A DNA stretch of 64,000 bases from Zygaena filipendulae (lineage: Eukaryota; Arthropoda; Insecta; Lepidoptera; Zygaenidae), in the NCBI GenBank assembly GCA_907165275.2, contig OU015672.1, positions 1,842,501 through 1,906,500 on the forward strand, written 5' to 3'. The notes under the pieces were generated by a model. It had not been told where the DNA came from, did no database searches, and was given only the letters and a program-made list of their open reading frames with translations. The position numbers were made by a program, and so were the translations under genes. Positions 36,401 to 49,800 of the stretch are shown here, piece after piece. How positions within the stretch are numbered: position 1 is the stretch's first letter; the number at the start of each line of letters is the position of its first letter.

Positions 36401-36956
36401 TCGATATAGGTGCCTACCTAGGCACGGTGCCTTTTTCTGTTGTAGAAAAAAACCCGCCCTCTGTATAATTAAATAAATGGAGTGATTTTAGGTTATATTT
36501 TCACATCCTCATCATCCATCGTTTTTGAGTACCTACACAGCAGCTGCTCTCCGTGTGTCGGTGTGTCTTACGAACAATCAATGTGGCGTCGTTCCTGAAG
36601 GACCTCCCACAGTTCTGTGGAAGGAAAGTCAGCAAGGAATATAACCCCGGGATTGTCAGGTAACAAGCTTGGATAGTTATTTTTTTAACAGACGAGTGTG
36701 AAAAAAGTATCCAGGCCCTCTGAATATTGTCCACTATTTTGTCGCTGGCATTGCCAACGACTCTATTGTTTTTCTCACCATTTTTTTATGGTCCATTTTT
36801 TTAGTTTTTGTTGTGATCACTTAAGTAAATATTTTGTTCAATTTAACTTTTTTTACTGAAGATTTAGGAAACAAACAGACGTACAAATTTCTTATTAGAT
36901 TAAGTAGAAGGTGCCTATACAGTTCACATTTACCGAGTTATACGTCTTGTTGTATA
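33500..36956. other. Intergenic stretch, mostly unclassified
   Basis: Apart from the MITE at 34529-34962 and a repeat end at 36035-36110, I see only AT-rich DNA, a GGCGCCC...GGGCGCC palindromic segment near 35295 and short direct similarities (CCTAGGG near 35252 and 35555). No supportable coding exon. Confidence 0.5.
34529..34962. mobile_element. MITE with GTTCAATATTAAG inverted ends
   Basis: About 434 bp; GTTCAATATTAAGCATATGC ... GGTGCCAAGTTC at the left pairs with GAACTTGGCACC ... ATACTTAATACTGAAC at the right (roughly 70-bp arms, imperfect). Confidence 0.7.
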
Positions 36957-37301
36957 CAACGTGTTAATGAATTAACTGAAAACTAGAAAGTAGTTTGCTC
37001 AGAATCGACTAGCGAATCGATCACACTATGTTTTAGTATAGGTTATATTTTTTAATTTTTACTAGCCCATGTCTAAATTATTTATAATACAATATTTGGC
37101 GTGTACGCCGCCCGCAGCAAAAAAAATCGACCCGGTAGGCGCGGGCGTAGCGCTTGGAATTTCGTAGATAGGTCACCTCCAAACTAATGTTGAATAACTT
37201 TTAAAGTATAAATTTTTTCGACATAAAATATATTTTAATCATATTGTTTGTTTGTTTTAAATGGGGTGTATCAGGTTTTCAGTTAATTCATTAACACGTT
37301 G
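36957..37301. mobile_element. CAACGTGTTAATGAATTAAC MITE copy
   Basis: 345 bp with 27-bp inverted ends (CAACGTGTTAATGAATTAAC / GTTAATTCATTAACACGTTG) flanked by TA on both sides, consistent with a mariner-type TA duplication. Interior has GTACGCCGCCCGCAGC and GGCGCGGGCGTAGCG. Others: 39401-39743, 45140-45486 and a left-truncated copy at about 17541-17765. Confidence 0.85.
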
Positions 37302-39229
37302 TAGATATGTCTCGTTAACCATGGGATAATGCACGTACACAATGTGTATTATAGCTATGTCGCTAGAGCATGCTTCGATAAGCCCTTCAAATGTTTGGTT
37401 GCAAATAAAGATGGGCATTGGGAAATCATCCGATGCTTGGGATTAAATCCGATAAAAACCTGCCGTTTTCGGGTTTAAACCCGAGTATTGCGTTGTTGCC
37501 CATCAATAAACCATCGAAGTAGTGACACCTAATATGCAGTTTTCTTTAAAAAGTATCAGCCGTTGACGAATCGTATACAGCTTTGTTTACGAAAGGTCTC
37601 TAGAATCTCGATTCTAGATCAACGCCTTGTGTTTAAAAAAAGCAAATGTACAAAATCCATTGACGACAACAAATGTAGAGTTTTGCTAAAGCGTATGATA
37701 GTCGTCATAGTCATTAGACTTCTATGTATTATAAAGAGGAAAGATTTGATATTTTGTTTCTTTGTTTGTTACGATTTAACTCAAAGACTACCCGATCGAT
37801 TTCAAAAATTTCTTCACCATTGGAAGCTACATTATCATAGGCTAGGTATATTGTAATCCGGAATTTCCGCGGGAACTCCGAAATTACTGCGAGTGAAACC
37901 GCGTGATACAGCTATTATAAAATACGATAACGTTTAAAGAAGTCATCTAAATAAGGGTTTGTGAGTTGGGACGGAGCTCTACTTTTGCATACTACACGTT
38001 GTCAGGGGTACAGTGGAGGACATTTGGTACTGACTTTTCGTCCTGGAATTTCCCCGGGAACTCCGAAATTAACACGGGTGAAACCGGGTTAAAATATATA
38101 TTTACTTGTTGTTGTGCCCCGCGGTTTCTACCGCGTGAGTTTTGGGATCAGGAACCTTTGCGGACGCAGGCAGAACAACCCGCCAAAGTTTCATCACAAT
38201 CGGACCAATGGTTTCGAAACGCGTAGAGGACAGACATACAAACATTCATTTTTATCTATAAAGATGTTACTCCAGAATAATGCAGCATTCTAACGGTGAA
38301 AGAATTTTTGAAATCGGTCCATTAGTAACAACTAACAGTATACTGCAGGTGATTGCGGGCAAGTTTGACTCGCCGCTCAGTAGGGCGTTTGTACGTGTGC
38401 TGATGCGGTGAGTGAACTTTTCTGTTTCTTGTTCTAACATAGTTTGTAAGTAAAATTATTACTAACACTAGTGAGTCTTAGTTGCTTGAATAAATAAATT
38501 TATTATTATTATTATTATTGTATTAGTTTTTAAGGTAAATCGTATCGAACTAACAAACAAAAATCTAAAAAAAAGAAATCGAAATAGCTTTCCTTTTTGT
38601 AATATTAGTTTAGATATACCTACAAAATATTCTGTCGTATAGGTACGCAAAATGTCCAAGACGATACGATTTTGATTTTAAGCCTTAAGCCTTTAAGCCA
38701 CGACTGGAACACTTGATATAATTACCATACCTACGCTTAAATTAATCTAAAGTATATATATCTGAACATGATAGTCACGGTATGAGAATAATTTCTCCGT
38801 CAAATCTAGGTAGGTATACTATAAAAACGAGTATATATAATCCGCGATTCTATACATTCAATATTTTTTTTTTTAAATTAAGAGGGAAATAAAAGTAGAG
38901 TACCTACCTAACAAAAGTTTAAAAAAAATTCTGTCCGGCTGTTTACGATGATCTCCGAATCTACCGAACGGATTATCATGCGGTTTTGACAAGTAGATTT
39001 AACTTAGCTTGGAGCAACATACCTATAGGTTTCATTTAAATCAGATGTCGGGAAAAAAAGTTGTTATATAATAAAAGTGCTTCACGCGAGTGAAAGCGCG
39101 GGGCACAGCTAGTCTTTAATAAGCCGGCAATGAGCTGGAACCTTGCTTCTCATTACTTATATCTTTACGACGCCTTAAGTCATATCCGTCACACTTCATT
39201 CAAGCGTTATCGAGCCGATTCAATAGGCT
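37302..39229. other. Intergenic stretch, Helitron fragments and simple repeat
   Basis: Helitron at about 37725-37916, fragments 37980-38100 and 38110-38265, a (TTA)n run near 38500-38520, and a GACAGACAG-lacking relative of the 27584 unit ending CAGCTAG at 39112. No exon recognised. Confidence 0.5.
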
Positions 39230-39378
39230 AGTTGACTAAATACCTAATAGTTTTTAGTTCGTCATGAAGATTAAGTATTTTTCCTTTTTTTATCTAATCA
39301 AAATGTTATAACGGCGATACATAAGATTCGAAATGTCGCGTGACGTCACGATCCGGTATAGTTTATACGGGGCTTAAG
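39230..39378. repeat. CRE-bearing MITE, half copy
   Basis: One arm only (GGCTAGTTGACTAAATACC to ACGGGGCTTA), TGACGTCA at 39341-39348. Ends about 20 bp before a CAACGTG MITE. Confidence 0.7.
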
Positions 39379-39400
39379 GGCATAGGCGTACATATACCTA

Positions 39401-39743
39401 CAACGTGTTAATGAATTAACTGAAAACCAGAAAGTAGTTTGCTCAAAATCAACAAGCGAATCGATCGCACTGTGTTTTAATTTAGGTTATATTTTATCAT
39501 TTTTATTAGCCCATGTTTAAATTATTTATAATACAATATTGGGCGCGTACGCCGCCCGCAGCAAAAAAATTCGAACCGGTAGGCGCGGGCGTAGTAGCGT
39601 TTGGAATTTCGTAGATAGGTCACAACTACTGTTGAATAACTTTAAAGTATTATTTTTTTCGACATTAAGTATATTTTAATAATATTATTGTTTATTTTTT
39701 TAAATGGGGTGTATCAGGTTTTAGTTAATTCATTAACACGTTG
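39401..39743. mobile_element. CAACGTGTTAATGAATTAAC MITE copy
   Basis: Same family and length class as 36957-37301, TA flanks. Intergenic, about 850 bp beyond the end of GH1 gene 2. Confidence 0.85.
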
Positions 39744-40149
39744 TATAGAGAGGGGGCCAGGTGGGCCGGGAAGAGTTTGTGAGGTTATAATCTCTGGAAC
39801 TACTGAACCGATTTCAAAAATTCTTTCACTTATAGGAAGCTAAAGTGATCCTGAGTGACACAGGGTACTTTTTATCCCGGAATCCCCGAGAGTACTCCAA
39901 AATCACCGCGAGTGAAACCACGGGGGTCAGCTAGTATTATATAGATGACGTTGTTCAGTTGGTTTTAAAGCTGTTCGTAGTTTTCTTATACATCTAAATG
40001 CCAAAGAACTATTAACGGAAATCTTAAAAATATTTCCAACTCTATCTGTATTTACATAAGGTTTAAATTGTTTTTTTTTTGCGAACTAAGGTTTAAATTT
40101 TTTTCTGTCGGAACTGCTGTTTCGAATTAATATTTGAGTATTTTCCAGG

Positions 40150-40470
40150 GTATGAAAATCAAAATTCTAATTAGTCCGTCAGTTAGAAAATTAAGAAATA
40201 ATGGACACGTATTTTTTGCTTTTTCAAATTAATGAAAACACATAGATATAGCGCATTAAAGTCTAGGGTGGGGGACTCGTGACGTCATTATTCGGTATAA
40301 GCCCCGTACAAATTGCACTGGGTTGTGACGTCACGGGAAACTTCAACCCAATGTATCGCCGTTATATTTTGATTAAGTAAAAAAATAAAAAATACGTGTC
40401 CAATATTTTTCACTAATCTACACGACGAACAAAAAAAAAATTAGTCAAGTAGCCATGTGTGACGTCACAC
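40150..40470. mobile_element. CRE-bearing MITE copy 3 (variant)
   Basis: Variant with GACTCGTGACGTCATTATTC. TGACGTCA at 40280-40287, 40326-40333 and 40460-40467. Lies about 125 bp beyond the stop codon of GH1 gene 2, so it may be in the 3' UTR or flank. Almost the same variant lies at 63365-63670. Confidence 0.8.
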
Positions 40471-40594
40471 TATAGGAAGAGGAGGGTCTCACGAATGTGA
40501 CCAACTGTGATAAGGATGGGGGAGGGGTAAAAAAAAATCACGAAATGTATGTGACGTACTTTATGGATTAACTTAACATCTAATAAACAAAAGT

Positions 40595-40829
40595 TCATCC
40601 TAAACTAAGAATACTAACTAAGGACACGATAAAATAAATTAATGTTCTCCAATACTGCAGGTGGTTTGTCGTGCTGAGGTTTGTTAAGGCGGCTTCGTCC
40701 AAGTCGGGGATGGGTGTCAGCTGGAGCGTGCGGCTCGCGACCACGCTGCGGTAGTAGAGCGCGGACTTGCGCGGCGTGCGCGTGCGCAGCGGCGAAGAGA
40801 AGTCCACCTGGTACAGCCCGAACTTTGTC
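40595..40829 (-). CDS. GH1 gene 2 exon 11 (C-terminus and stop)
   Basis: 235 nt with acceptor TTCTTAG|G and stop TGA at 40595-40597. It encodes [10 protein letters not shown], then [14 protein letters not shown], the normal GH1 ending. A roughly 45-residue extension follows that finishes in hydrophobic [16 protein letters not shown]. The exon is much more GC-rich at its start (repeated CGCGC) than its surroundings. I found no good AATAAA close to the stop; a MITE begins about 130 bp downstream. Confidence 0.93.
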
Positions 40830-43800
40830 CTAAGAATAATAAAAAATATTTATGTAATATATATAAATCACGTGTCACGTTGTTTGTCCGCGATGGACTC
40901 CCGAAACTACTGAACGGATTTTGATAAAATTTTGTAAACATTTATATATATGGTCAAACTTAAAAGATAGGATAGTTTTTATCCCGGAATTCCTGCGGGA
41001 ACTCCAGTACTCAGGGGTACAAAGAAGGACGTAGAGTACTTTTTGCCGGAATTCCCGCGGGAACTCCGAAATTATCCCGGATAAAATCACGGGGGACAGC
41101 TAGTCTAATATATATAAATCACGTGTCACGTTGTTTGTCCGCGATGGACTCCGAAACTACTGAATCGATCATGGTGAAATTTGGTCACTATGTTGTATTT
41201 GGACCAATTTAAAAGACAGGATAGTTTTTATCCCGGCATTCCCGCGGGAACTCCGGAATTAACTGCTTATCACCGTAAACTACAGCACTTTTTTCCCGGA
41301 ATTACCGCGGGGACTCCGAAATTACCGCGGATGAAATCGCGGGGGACAACTAGTATTACAATAAAATAATGCATACAAACAATATATTGTGCACTAGATT
41401 TTGCTCGTGGATCGGTTTTGTAGATTAGCCGGAACCAACAGACATACAAATTGGAATTTGAACTCTAACATAGCAGAAGTAGTTAGTCCTTAGATCAAGT
41501 AGGTACCTACCTATATCCACTGAACCATTCGAAGTTGTCGATGAGCGTCCAATACGTGAATCCGGTGACGTTGACTCCGTCCTCTTTGATCGCTAATAAT
41601 ACCTGCAAGTAAAATTTGTCGTTAGGTGGTTGCATTACATTGAAAATATTTATACACTAATAGGGATGTGGACTACTTTTGAAAATCAAAATTGTAATTA
41701 GTCCGTCAGTTAGAAAATAAAAAAACAATAGACACGTATTTTTTGCTTTTTTAAACAAATTAAAATATAGAGAGATAAAGCGCATTAAAGTTTAGGATGA
41801 GGAGGTCGTGACGTCACTAACCGCAAAACCGCCATACAAACTGTCAGAATAATGACATCACGCGAAATTTCAACTCAATATATCGCCGTTATTTTTTGAT
41901 TACGTAAAAAAAGAAAAAATACGTGTCCAATATTTTTTAATAATAACAAGACCGACTAAAAAATAAAAATTAGTCCACATGCCCATTGTACCTATAAGTT
42001 TACATAGTTTAGAATCCAGGTCACCAACTCATTCCTATCCTACCTTTGTGGTGTTGCAATGTGATTTGCGCATTAGTGTACATTATGGTCTAGGTAGGCA
42101 TAGGTTAAGAACAATTAGGTACTTAACTAAATAAACGCATTTTTCATTTTCATTTTTTTCAACTATTTCGGCACAGTCATCTAGACATGAGTAACGACAC
42201 ATCTAGATTCGGAAAGCATACCAATACGGCGAATATCCAGTCAACTAATCTAAAGGAGGAGGTTCTCAATTCGACGCGTATGTTTTTTTTTTTATTCTAA
42301 ACATCTCATTGTACAATATTCTTGCGAATTTAATCGTAGCGGTATATCCCTACATATTATAAAACAAAGTCCTCTGCCGCGTCTGTCTGTTGGCGATAAA
42401 CTCAAAAACTATACTGAACGGATTTTCACCCGGTTTTCAATAATAGATAGAGCGATCCGTGAGAAAGGTTAAGGTACCTACCTACGTAATTTGTTAAGAT
42501 TTTCTGTAAATTGGTGAAAATATAACAGGAACTTCTGTTGGAAGTGTCGGAAAAATACTTTGTTACGCTTTCACGCGGTAACGAGTCAACCGATCACCGC
42601 GAAAGCGGGTACCTACAGAGAAAGACATTGGGTAATTTTATTCCGGAATTCCCGCGGGAACTCCGAAATTAGCGTGGGTGAAAATGCGCGGAACCGCAGG
42701 GGACAGCTAGTCTTAATCTTAATATATATAAATCACGTGTCACGTTGTTTGTCCGCGATGGACTCCGAAACTACTGAATGAATTTTGATAAAATTTTGTA
42801 ACCATATGGTCCAACTTAAAGGATAGGATAGTTTTTACCCCGGAATTCCCGCGGGAACTCCGAAATTACCGCGGATGAAACCGCAGGGGACAGCTAGGAT
42901 TATTTATTTATGGATCACTCGTTGACGACGACAACAGCGGATAAGGCGAGCGTCCACCCCACAAACCTGTTCTAAATAGTCCCTTATAAATTCTATTCGT
43001 TCGTTATCGTTGATCTCCGCTCCAGAAGACGAGTAGCCGCACTCGGTAATCAAAAAATCCATGGGACCATATTGCTGTACGACCCAACTGAGCATTTTTC
43101 GTATACCTTCCGGATAAACCTGTGGAGCAACATTTTTTTATGGTCAAATTGCCATAATTTGTCTTTCAGACAACTATAGCTTCACCCGAGTCAAGAAACT
43201 CTTTGTATCATTGTGACAAGTAAGTATCCTTTCCAAAACCCCAAAGTACTAACCAGATATTAAGTATGTTCAATAGTTCAAGTTAAAATAGGGTAAGTGC
43301 CCTGCGGCACCTGATGAAAGAATTTCTGTATAGTTGTTTTTGCAAACACGTTGTCAGGAGTACGAAGAAGGACATAATTAGTGTTGTGTTTCTCCTCTTG
43401 CTTGAATAAATCTCTTTTCTTTTTTTCTTTTTTGTAATTATGGGGTACTTTTTAACACGGCATTGGGAGCGGGAGAAATTAACGTCGGTGAAATTTCATA
43501 AAATTTTGCATACACGTTGTCAGCGGTGTAGCAAAAGAGTACTTTTTATCTCGGAATTTGAGAGGAAACTCCGATATTAACACTGGATGTCGGGTAAATA
43601 GTATATTTCATTATAAGTGCGGAAAGCCTGTCATTGCAAAGAGTTCCGACAAATGTCTACCCGAGCCGAGGCGCAGCCGAAGTTGAGGGTTGACAGTCGG
43701 AACTAGTTGCAATGACGGTTCCGCACGTGTACTGAACAACTATTTTTAATACAGTTACGAAAAAATTAAGCAATTTAATAAAATATCAAAAACACAACAA

Positions 43801-46800
43801 CTAAGTTCCAACTGTGATCAAGAGATGGCGCTAGTCGTATTAGTAATGCGAAACCTACGTTTCGCAATGCAAAAAGTGTGTCAAAGTCGTGTCGCCATTT
43901 TTGACAGTTGGCAAAGAGAACGCACGAGTTCGGGAAAGGTAAACAAAAAGCTCGAGTATGTAATAGCCCACTTCCCGAACGCTAAACGTCCCTGCAATAC
44001 GCCACTTTTTGAGCAACTGTATTAAAAAAGCAGTTAAGCATCGATGACCTCGTCGATGCAAGAAAGAGGAACAAACAAATAGACACACAATCGCTTTTGA
44101 AATAAAATCATAAGGATTACAACATTAGAGTTTAATAAATCACATTTCAGACCAATTTCTATAATTAAAATACGAGTACCGGCAGAATCTTCGATGCGCC
44201 GTATTTCCAATCGGGTCGAATGTCCATTTTGACGTTCAATTCGGGAACACCTTCTAACGGAAATGGTTCGAGAAAGTCTCCAGCTCTCGCCGGGTATACC
44301 ACTCGGCTAGTGTAGTGGTTAAACGCGAAGAAGTCGTATGTACCTTTAACATTATAGGATAATAACAATCTTTAAATGAGTAATTCTTGTATATCCTAAT
44401 AATATTATAAATGTGAAAGTGTGGACGTTTGGATGTTTGTTACTCAATCACGCAAAAACGAATGGATGAACGGATTTGGATGAAATTTGGCATGCATGTT
44501 GTCAGGGGTACAGAGGAGGACATAGGGTACTTTTATCCCGGAATTCCCGCGGGAACTCCGAAACCGCGGGGCACAGCTAGTATGTATATAATCTGAATCT
44601 CGAAAACGTCTCCTTTGTCACGTCACGAGCCCCCACCCTGAACTTTAATGCGCTTTATCTCTATATTTTCACTTATTTGAAGAAGCAAAAACTACGTACA
44701 TATTATATCTATTGTTTTTTTATTTTCTAACTGACGGACTAATTAGAACTTTGATTTTCAAAAGTCGTCAACATCCCTATTTGACTTTTATCAAATTTTG
44801 CGGCCTGTCGTTTTCTACTAGCACATTCTTGATTTTTGGCGTACCTCGAGAATGATTAAAAAAATTAATTAAGAGGTGACCATTATTTAAGTAATCACTT
44901 TTTACACATTTGAAAAAAAAAAAATCTAAAGTCAAACTGAATATCGCTTTTTCTCGAGAGAAAACTGCAAGCTTGCAACATCTCTGTTTTTTGGTAACCA
45001 TGGAAACGCAGTGGTCATGTAGATACTTCAATTTCGAACAATATTTCAAATTTCGAATGAAACTATCGCTTTAGGTGTAATATCTCTATGGCTACCGCTA
45101 TATTATTTTAAGTCATAATGGATGGAATTAAGACTTATACAACGTGTTAATGAATTAACTGAAAACTAGAAAGTAGTTTGCTCAGAATCAACTAGCGAAT
45201 CGATCGCACTATGTTTTAATATAGGTTATATTTTTTCATTTTTACTAGCCCATGTCTAAAATATTTACAATAAAATATTTGGCGCGTACGCCGCCCGCAG
45301 CACAAAAATTCGAACCAGTAGGCGCAGGCGTAGCGCTTAAAATTTCGTAGATAGGTCACCTCCAAACTAATGTTGAATAACTTTTAAAATATTAATTTTT
45401 TCGACATAAAATATATTTTAATCAAATTATTGTTTATTTTTTTAAATGGGGTGTATCAGGTTTTCAGTTAATTCATTAACACGTTGTATATTGCACTAGC
45501 TGACTGATGTTATGAGGAGTACTTTGGAGTTTCTGTGGGAATTCCGAAATTCACGCAGATGAAACATAACTGAAAAGTTAATAATAATAATAACTTATAA
45601 ACAATACCACTTATAACCGATTTTTAGAGGAAATTACAACCAACAGAGAGTTTCATATTATTTATTAACATTTAAATTTTTAGGTTTATTCGGGTCCGGC
45701 GCATTCCGATATCAAAATCGAGTCCTTATGACCAAACAAGTTAGTTTTTTCTCGACGGCTGGTCTAACTGCACTGTCTGCATTAGATGCTTCGTCCACCC
45801 GGCATAAACGATAAAGCCCGTAAACGCCCAGGCTTTTATCGGGTTTAAACCCGGTGCTTGGGTTGATTGCCCATCTACCTGCATAGTAATATTCTGCCCA
45901 TCAGAGAATACATCGCAACAAACGTCGTATCTGCGCGTTACCTACTATCTACCCCGCAACGGATTCTTTTTAGCTTTTTAGCATACTTACCTAAAAGATC
46001 GACTGCTGTGATTGTTTTCGCATCTTTCGCGCTTATCACGGGTGAAGCGTTTATTTTTAAATATCTTTAAAAGATAAAAAACGGACAAGTGCGAGTCGGA
46101 CTCGCTTACCGAGGGAGGTTCTTTGTAGGTTCGTATCTATTAAAAATTACTCAAATTAGTACCTACCTAAACGTTTAAAAAATAATCTACAAAAAGATTT
46201 GGTCACCCACATACCGTTGCTTAATCTCGATGAATGATTATTATTTATATAGGTACCTACTTTAAATAAAGACTGTATTATATTTTAAGATTTAATTACA
46301 AATATATAGTTTTCAAATTTTTCCTGTATTTATATATAATATTACTTGCCAAACTTCATAGTTTTTGGTTGAAATATACGTTTTTTGCGGCATAACGGCC
46401 GTATCTTTGTTTTTTTACTTCAACTTGGAAGTTTAATTTTTTACAGCTTACACCTCCACGTGTTCTCGAGATAAAGGGTATCGACGAACAGACGGACAGA
46501 CGAACAACAAAGTGATCCTACAAGGGTTTCCCTTTTGAGGCGCGGAACCCCTAAAAACTTGCTGGAATTCAGAAAAATTTCCAATCACGTATCTTTGCGG
46601 ATAACGAATAATATTAATATTGTATTCATTTTTATGATTAGTATTGGCCCCGTTTGACCACGGGCGATAACATTTATCGTATCCTACGTGCTTGCATGCA
46701 GTTAGCCCGTGTATTTATAGAGCCCAAGGTGTTTGAAATATATTGGTTGTTACGTTACGGTCTCAGAATAAGGCAATAAGTGACAACGGTTTTCACAAAG

Positions 46801-49800
46801 ATATTTTTGCTGCCGCCCTATTCTCGGTCCGTCCGAGTGTTATTGTTAGGACGGTGACCGACAGCACTAACTTAATTAAACTAACATATGTAATTGTCAA
46901 TGAGTAAATAAATAAATAAATAAATATCTATCTTTATCTTTATCTTTAATCTTATCTTAATCTAATATATATAAATCACGTGTCACGTTGTTTGTCCGCG
47001 ATGGACTCCGAAACTACTGAACGGATTTTGATAAAATTTTGCAACAATTTATAATATGGTCCAACTTAAAAGATAGGATGGTTTTTATCCCGGAATTCCC
47101 TCGGGAACTAAAGGACATAGAGTACTTTTTTCCCGCAACCTCCGCGGGAACTCCGAAATTACCGCGGATGAAATCGCGGGAGACAGCTAGTCTAATATAT
47201 ATAAATCACGTGTCACGTTGTTTGTCCGCGATGGACTCCGAAACTACTGAACGGATTTTGATAAAATTTTGTAACCATCTTATAATATGGTCCAACTTAA
47301 AAGATAGGATAGTTTTTATCCCGGAATTCCCGCGGGAACTCTGGAATTAATGCGGGGAACTGCTTATCACCGTAAACTACAGCACTTTTTTCCCGGAATT
47401 ACCGCGGATGAAATCGCGGGGGACAACTAGTATACATATAAAAAATGCTTTGTCCTGAATGACTGACTGACAGATCAACGCACAGCCTAATGCTGATCGT
47501 GGAGACCTGAAACCTGGAGGGTGTGTTCTTTTTGGACGTAGATTCTTGAAAATTCAACCCCTAAGGGAATGAAAAGGGGTTGCAAAGTTTGTATGGAACG
47601 GGGACGCGGGACTTCGAACTTACGTTCTTGTGTTACCAACTGTATAGGTAGGTACATACCTACAGAACCTACAGTGTATCTAAACTAGGTATAATTACAT
47701 ACTAATTAGGTACTAATTAATTTTGTTGTTGATGCCAAATAAAGTATATGTCTATGTCTAATAGGCTAGTTTCCTAAATTTTCTTTTTTAGTCCGTTTTG
47801 TAGATTATTAAAAAATATTGGACACGTATTTTTTTATTTTTTATGTAACCAAAAAATAACGGAGATATATCAAGTCGAAATTTCACATGACGTCACGCCT
47901 CGCTACAGTTTGTTCGCACGTTATAGCGAGCTGTGACATCACGAGTCCCCCACCCTAAACTTTAATGCGCTTTATCTATGCATATTTCCATTATTTTAAA
48001 AAAGCAAAAAATACGTGTCTTTTATTTTTTTATTATCTAACTGACGGACTAAATAGAATTTTGATTTTTTTACCCAGGAAACTAGCCTATTACTTGATTG
48101 GAAAAATCTAAAAACTTAAATTATTACTTAGAGATTTCAATAAATTAGATTTTACTGACTATATCATGATCATTCGCAAAATATTTAACAAATCCCTCCT
48201 AAAATTATAAATGTTAAAGTAACTCTTTCTGTCTGTCTGTTTGTCTGTTACGCTTTCAAGCCTTAACGGCTCAACCGATCATCCTGAAACTTTTCATACA
48301 CGTTTTCAAGGTACCTACAGAAAAGGACATAGGGTAGGTATTTTTTATCCCGCAATTCCCGCGGAAACTCCGAAATTAAAGTGGGTGAAACTGCATAAAT
48401 TTTTAATATTACACGTTGTCAGGTGTACCTACAGGACTTTTATCTCGGAATACCCGCGGGATCTCCGAAATCAACGCGGGTGAAACCGCGAGGAACAGCT
48501 AGTTGATAATAATATAATGATCAATAGCACGTCCCACATGTTACCTAGGTATAGTAGAATGTGCAGAAAGGCCAGCAATAGACGGTTTTTGTATAATGAA
48601 ATTTTTTTCGTAAAAAAAGTGTAAGTCAACTTTTAATTTTTCAATTTTTCATCAATAGCGGGGAACGCAAGCTTCAAAATGATGTGTGAATCTTGTAACA
48701 AGGAATTAACGACTGCACTCAGAGTCGTTTTAATGATCACATAATTTTAAGTGAAGATTTTTAAAACAAAACTGCCGCAATCATGACGTTCGTTAAATTA
48801 ATGTTAATTGGCATTTTATTAAATTTACCTTAATTAGTAAATTTAAAATCTTCACTTAAAATTAAGTAAGTAATCATTAAAAGCCGTGAGATACTTTGGT
48901 AATACGGCCTTGCCACAAAAGAACTCCATACCTATCCTACATAATTTCCTCAATCCTAATTTTATTTTATTTTATTTTCGTTTATTCAGGACAACAACAG
49001 CTACAAAAACATATAATAGATTTAGGTTACAAGATTACACTATGAGACAATAACAGTTACCATTATATAAAGTACAGAATTTAGCAGTACGTACACAAAA
49101 TTATAAAAATTTAGATGATAATTCAAGAAACGCAGAACTTAAATTAGCAACACAGAACTTAAAAGTAAAAATAAAAGGACCAATGTAACTATACTTGTTA
49201 CTATTTCGCAAAGTACAAAATGTTATGCAGGTATATTGTGCTCTGCGACCATTTGAATACGAGTCAAACAAATATTGTCCAAGAACACCTGGATGGACCA
49301 AGTAGGTAATCATACCTGATTACCTACTTGGTCCATCGGATAATATATGTAAACGATTATTTTAATCCATGTGTAACTAACCTCTAACGAGTTTAATCTC
49401 TTCCTGCGTGAAGGGTGGCAGTCTAGACCGAGTGTAACCTTGGTCTTTGCTGTTCTTTGAGATCAGCCTCTCAATACCCGGTGGCCAGCCTCCTTCCTTG
49501 GAATATATTGGATGAGCGTACCGGCCGTTCTGATGAATTAACAGGAGAAATAAATCAATACTCATATTACAAAGAGTTTGTTAGAATATAAGAGATAATT
49601 TCTATAGAACTATTCAACCGATGCTAAAAGTTACTTCACTATAATAGACGACTGATACCTAAGTGTCATAGGATATTTTCGGAACTCCCGAAGAAGTTCC
49701 GAAATTCATACGGGCAAGGAACAGCTAGTTCCTTATAAAATATTATAGATGCAGTTCTGTCGCAACGCAAATCTATAGGTCCGAGTTCAATTTCCGGCGG

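Noticed and set aside
43855..44088. Overlapping frames on both strands between GH1 exons 8 and 9
   Set aside because: They fall in intron 8, in a repeat that also appears near 18340 (TTTTTAAGCAACTGTATTAA); no domain is visible.
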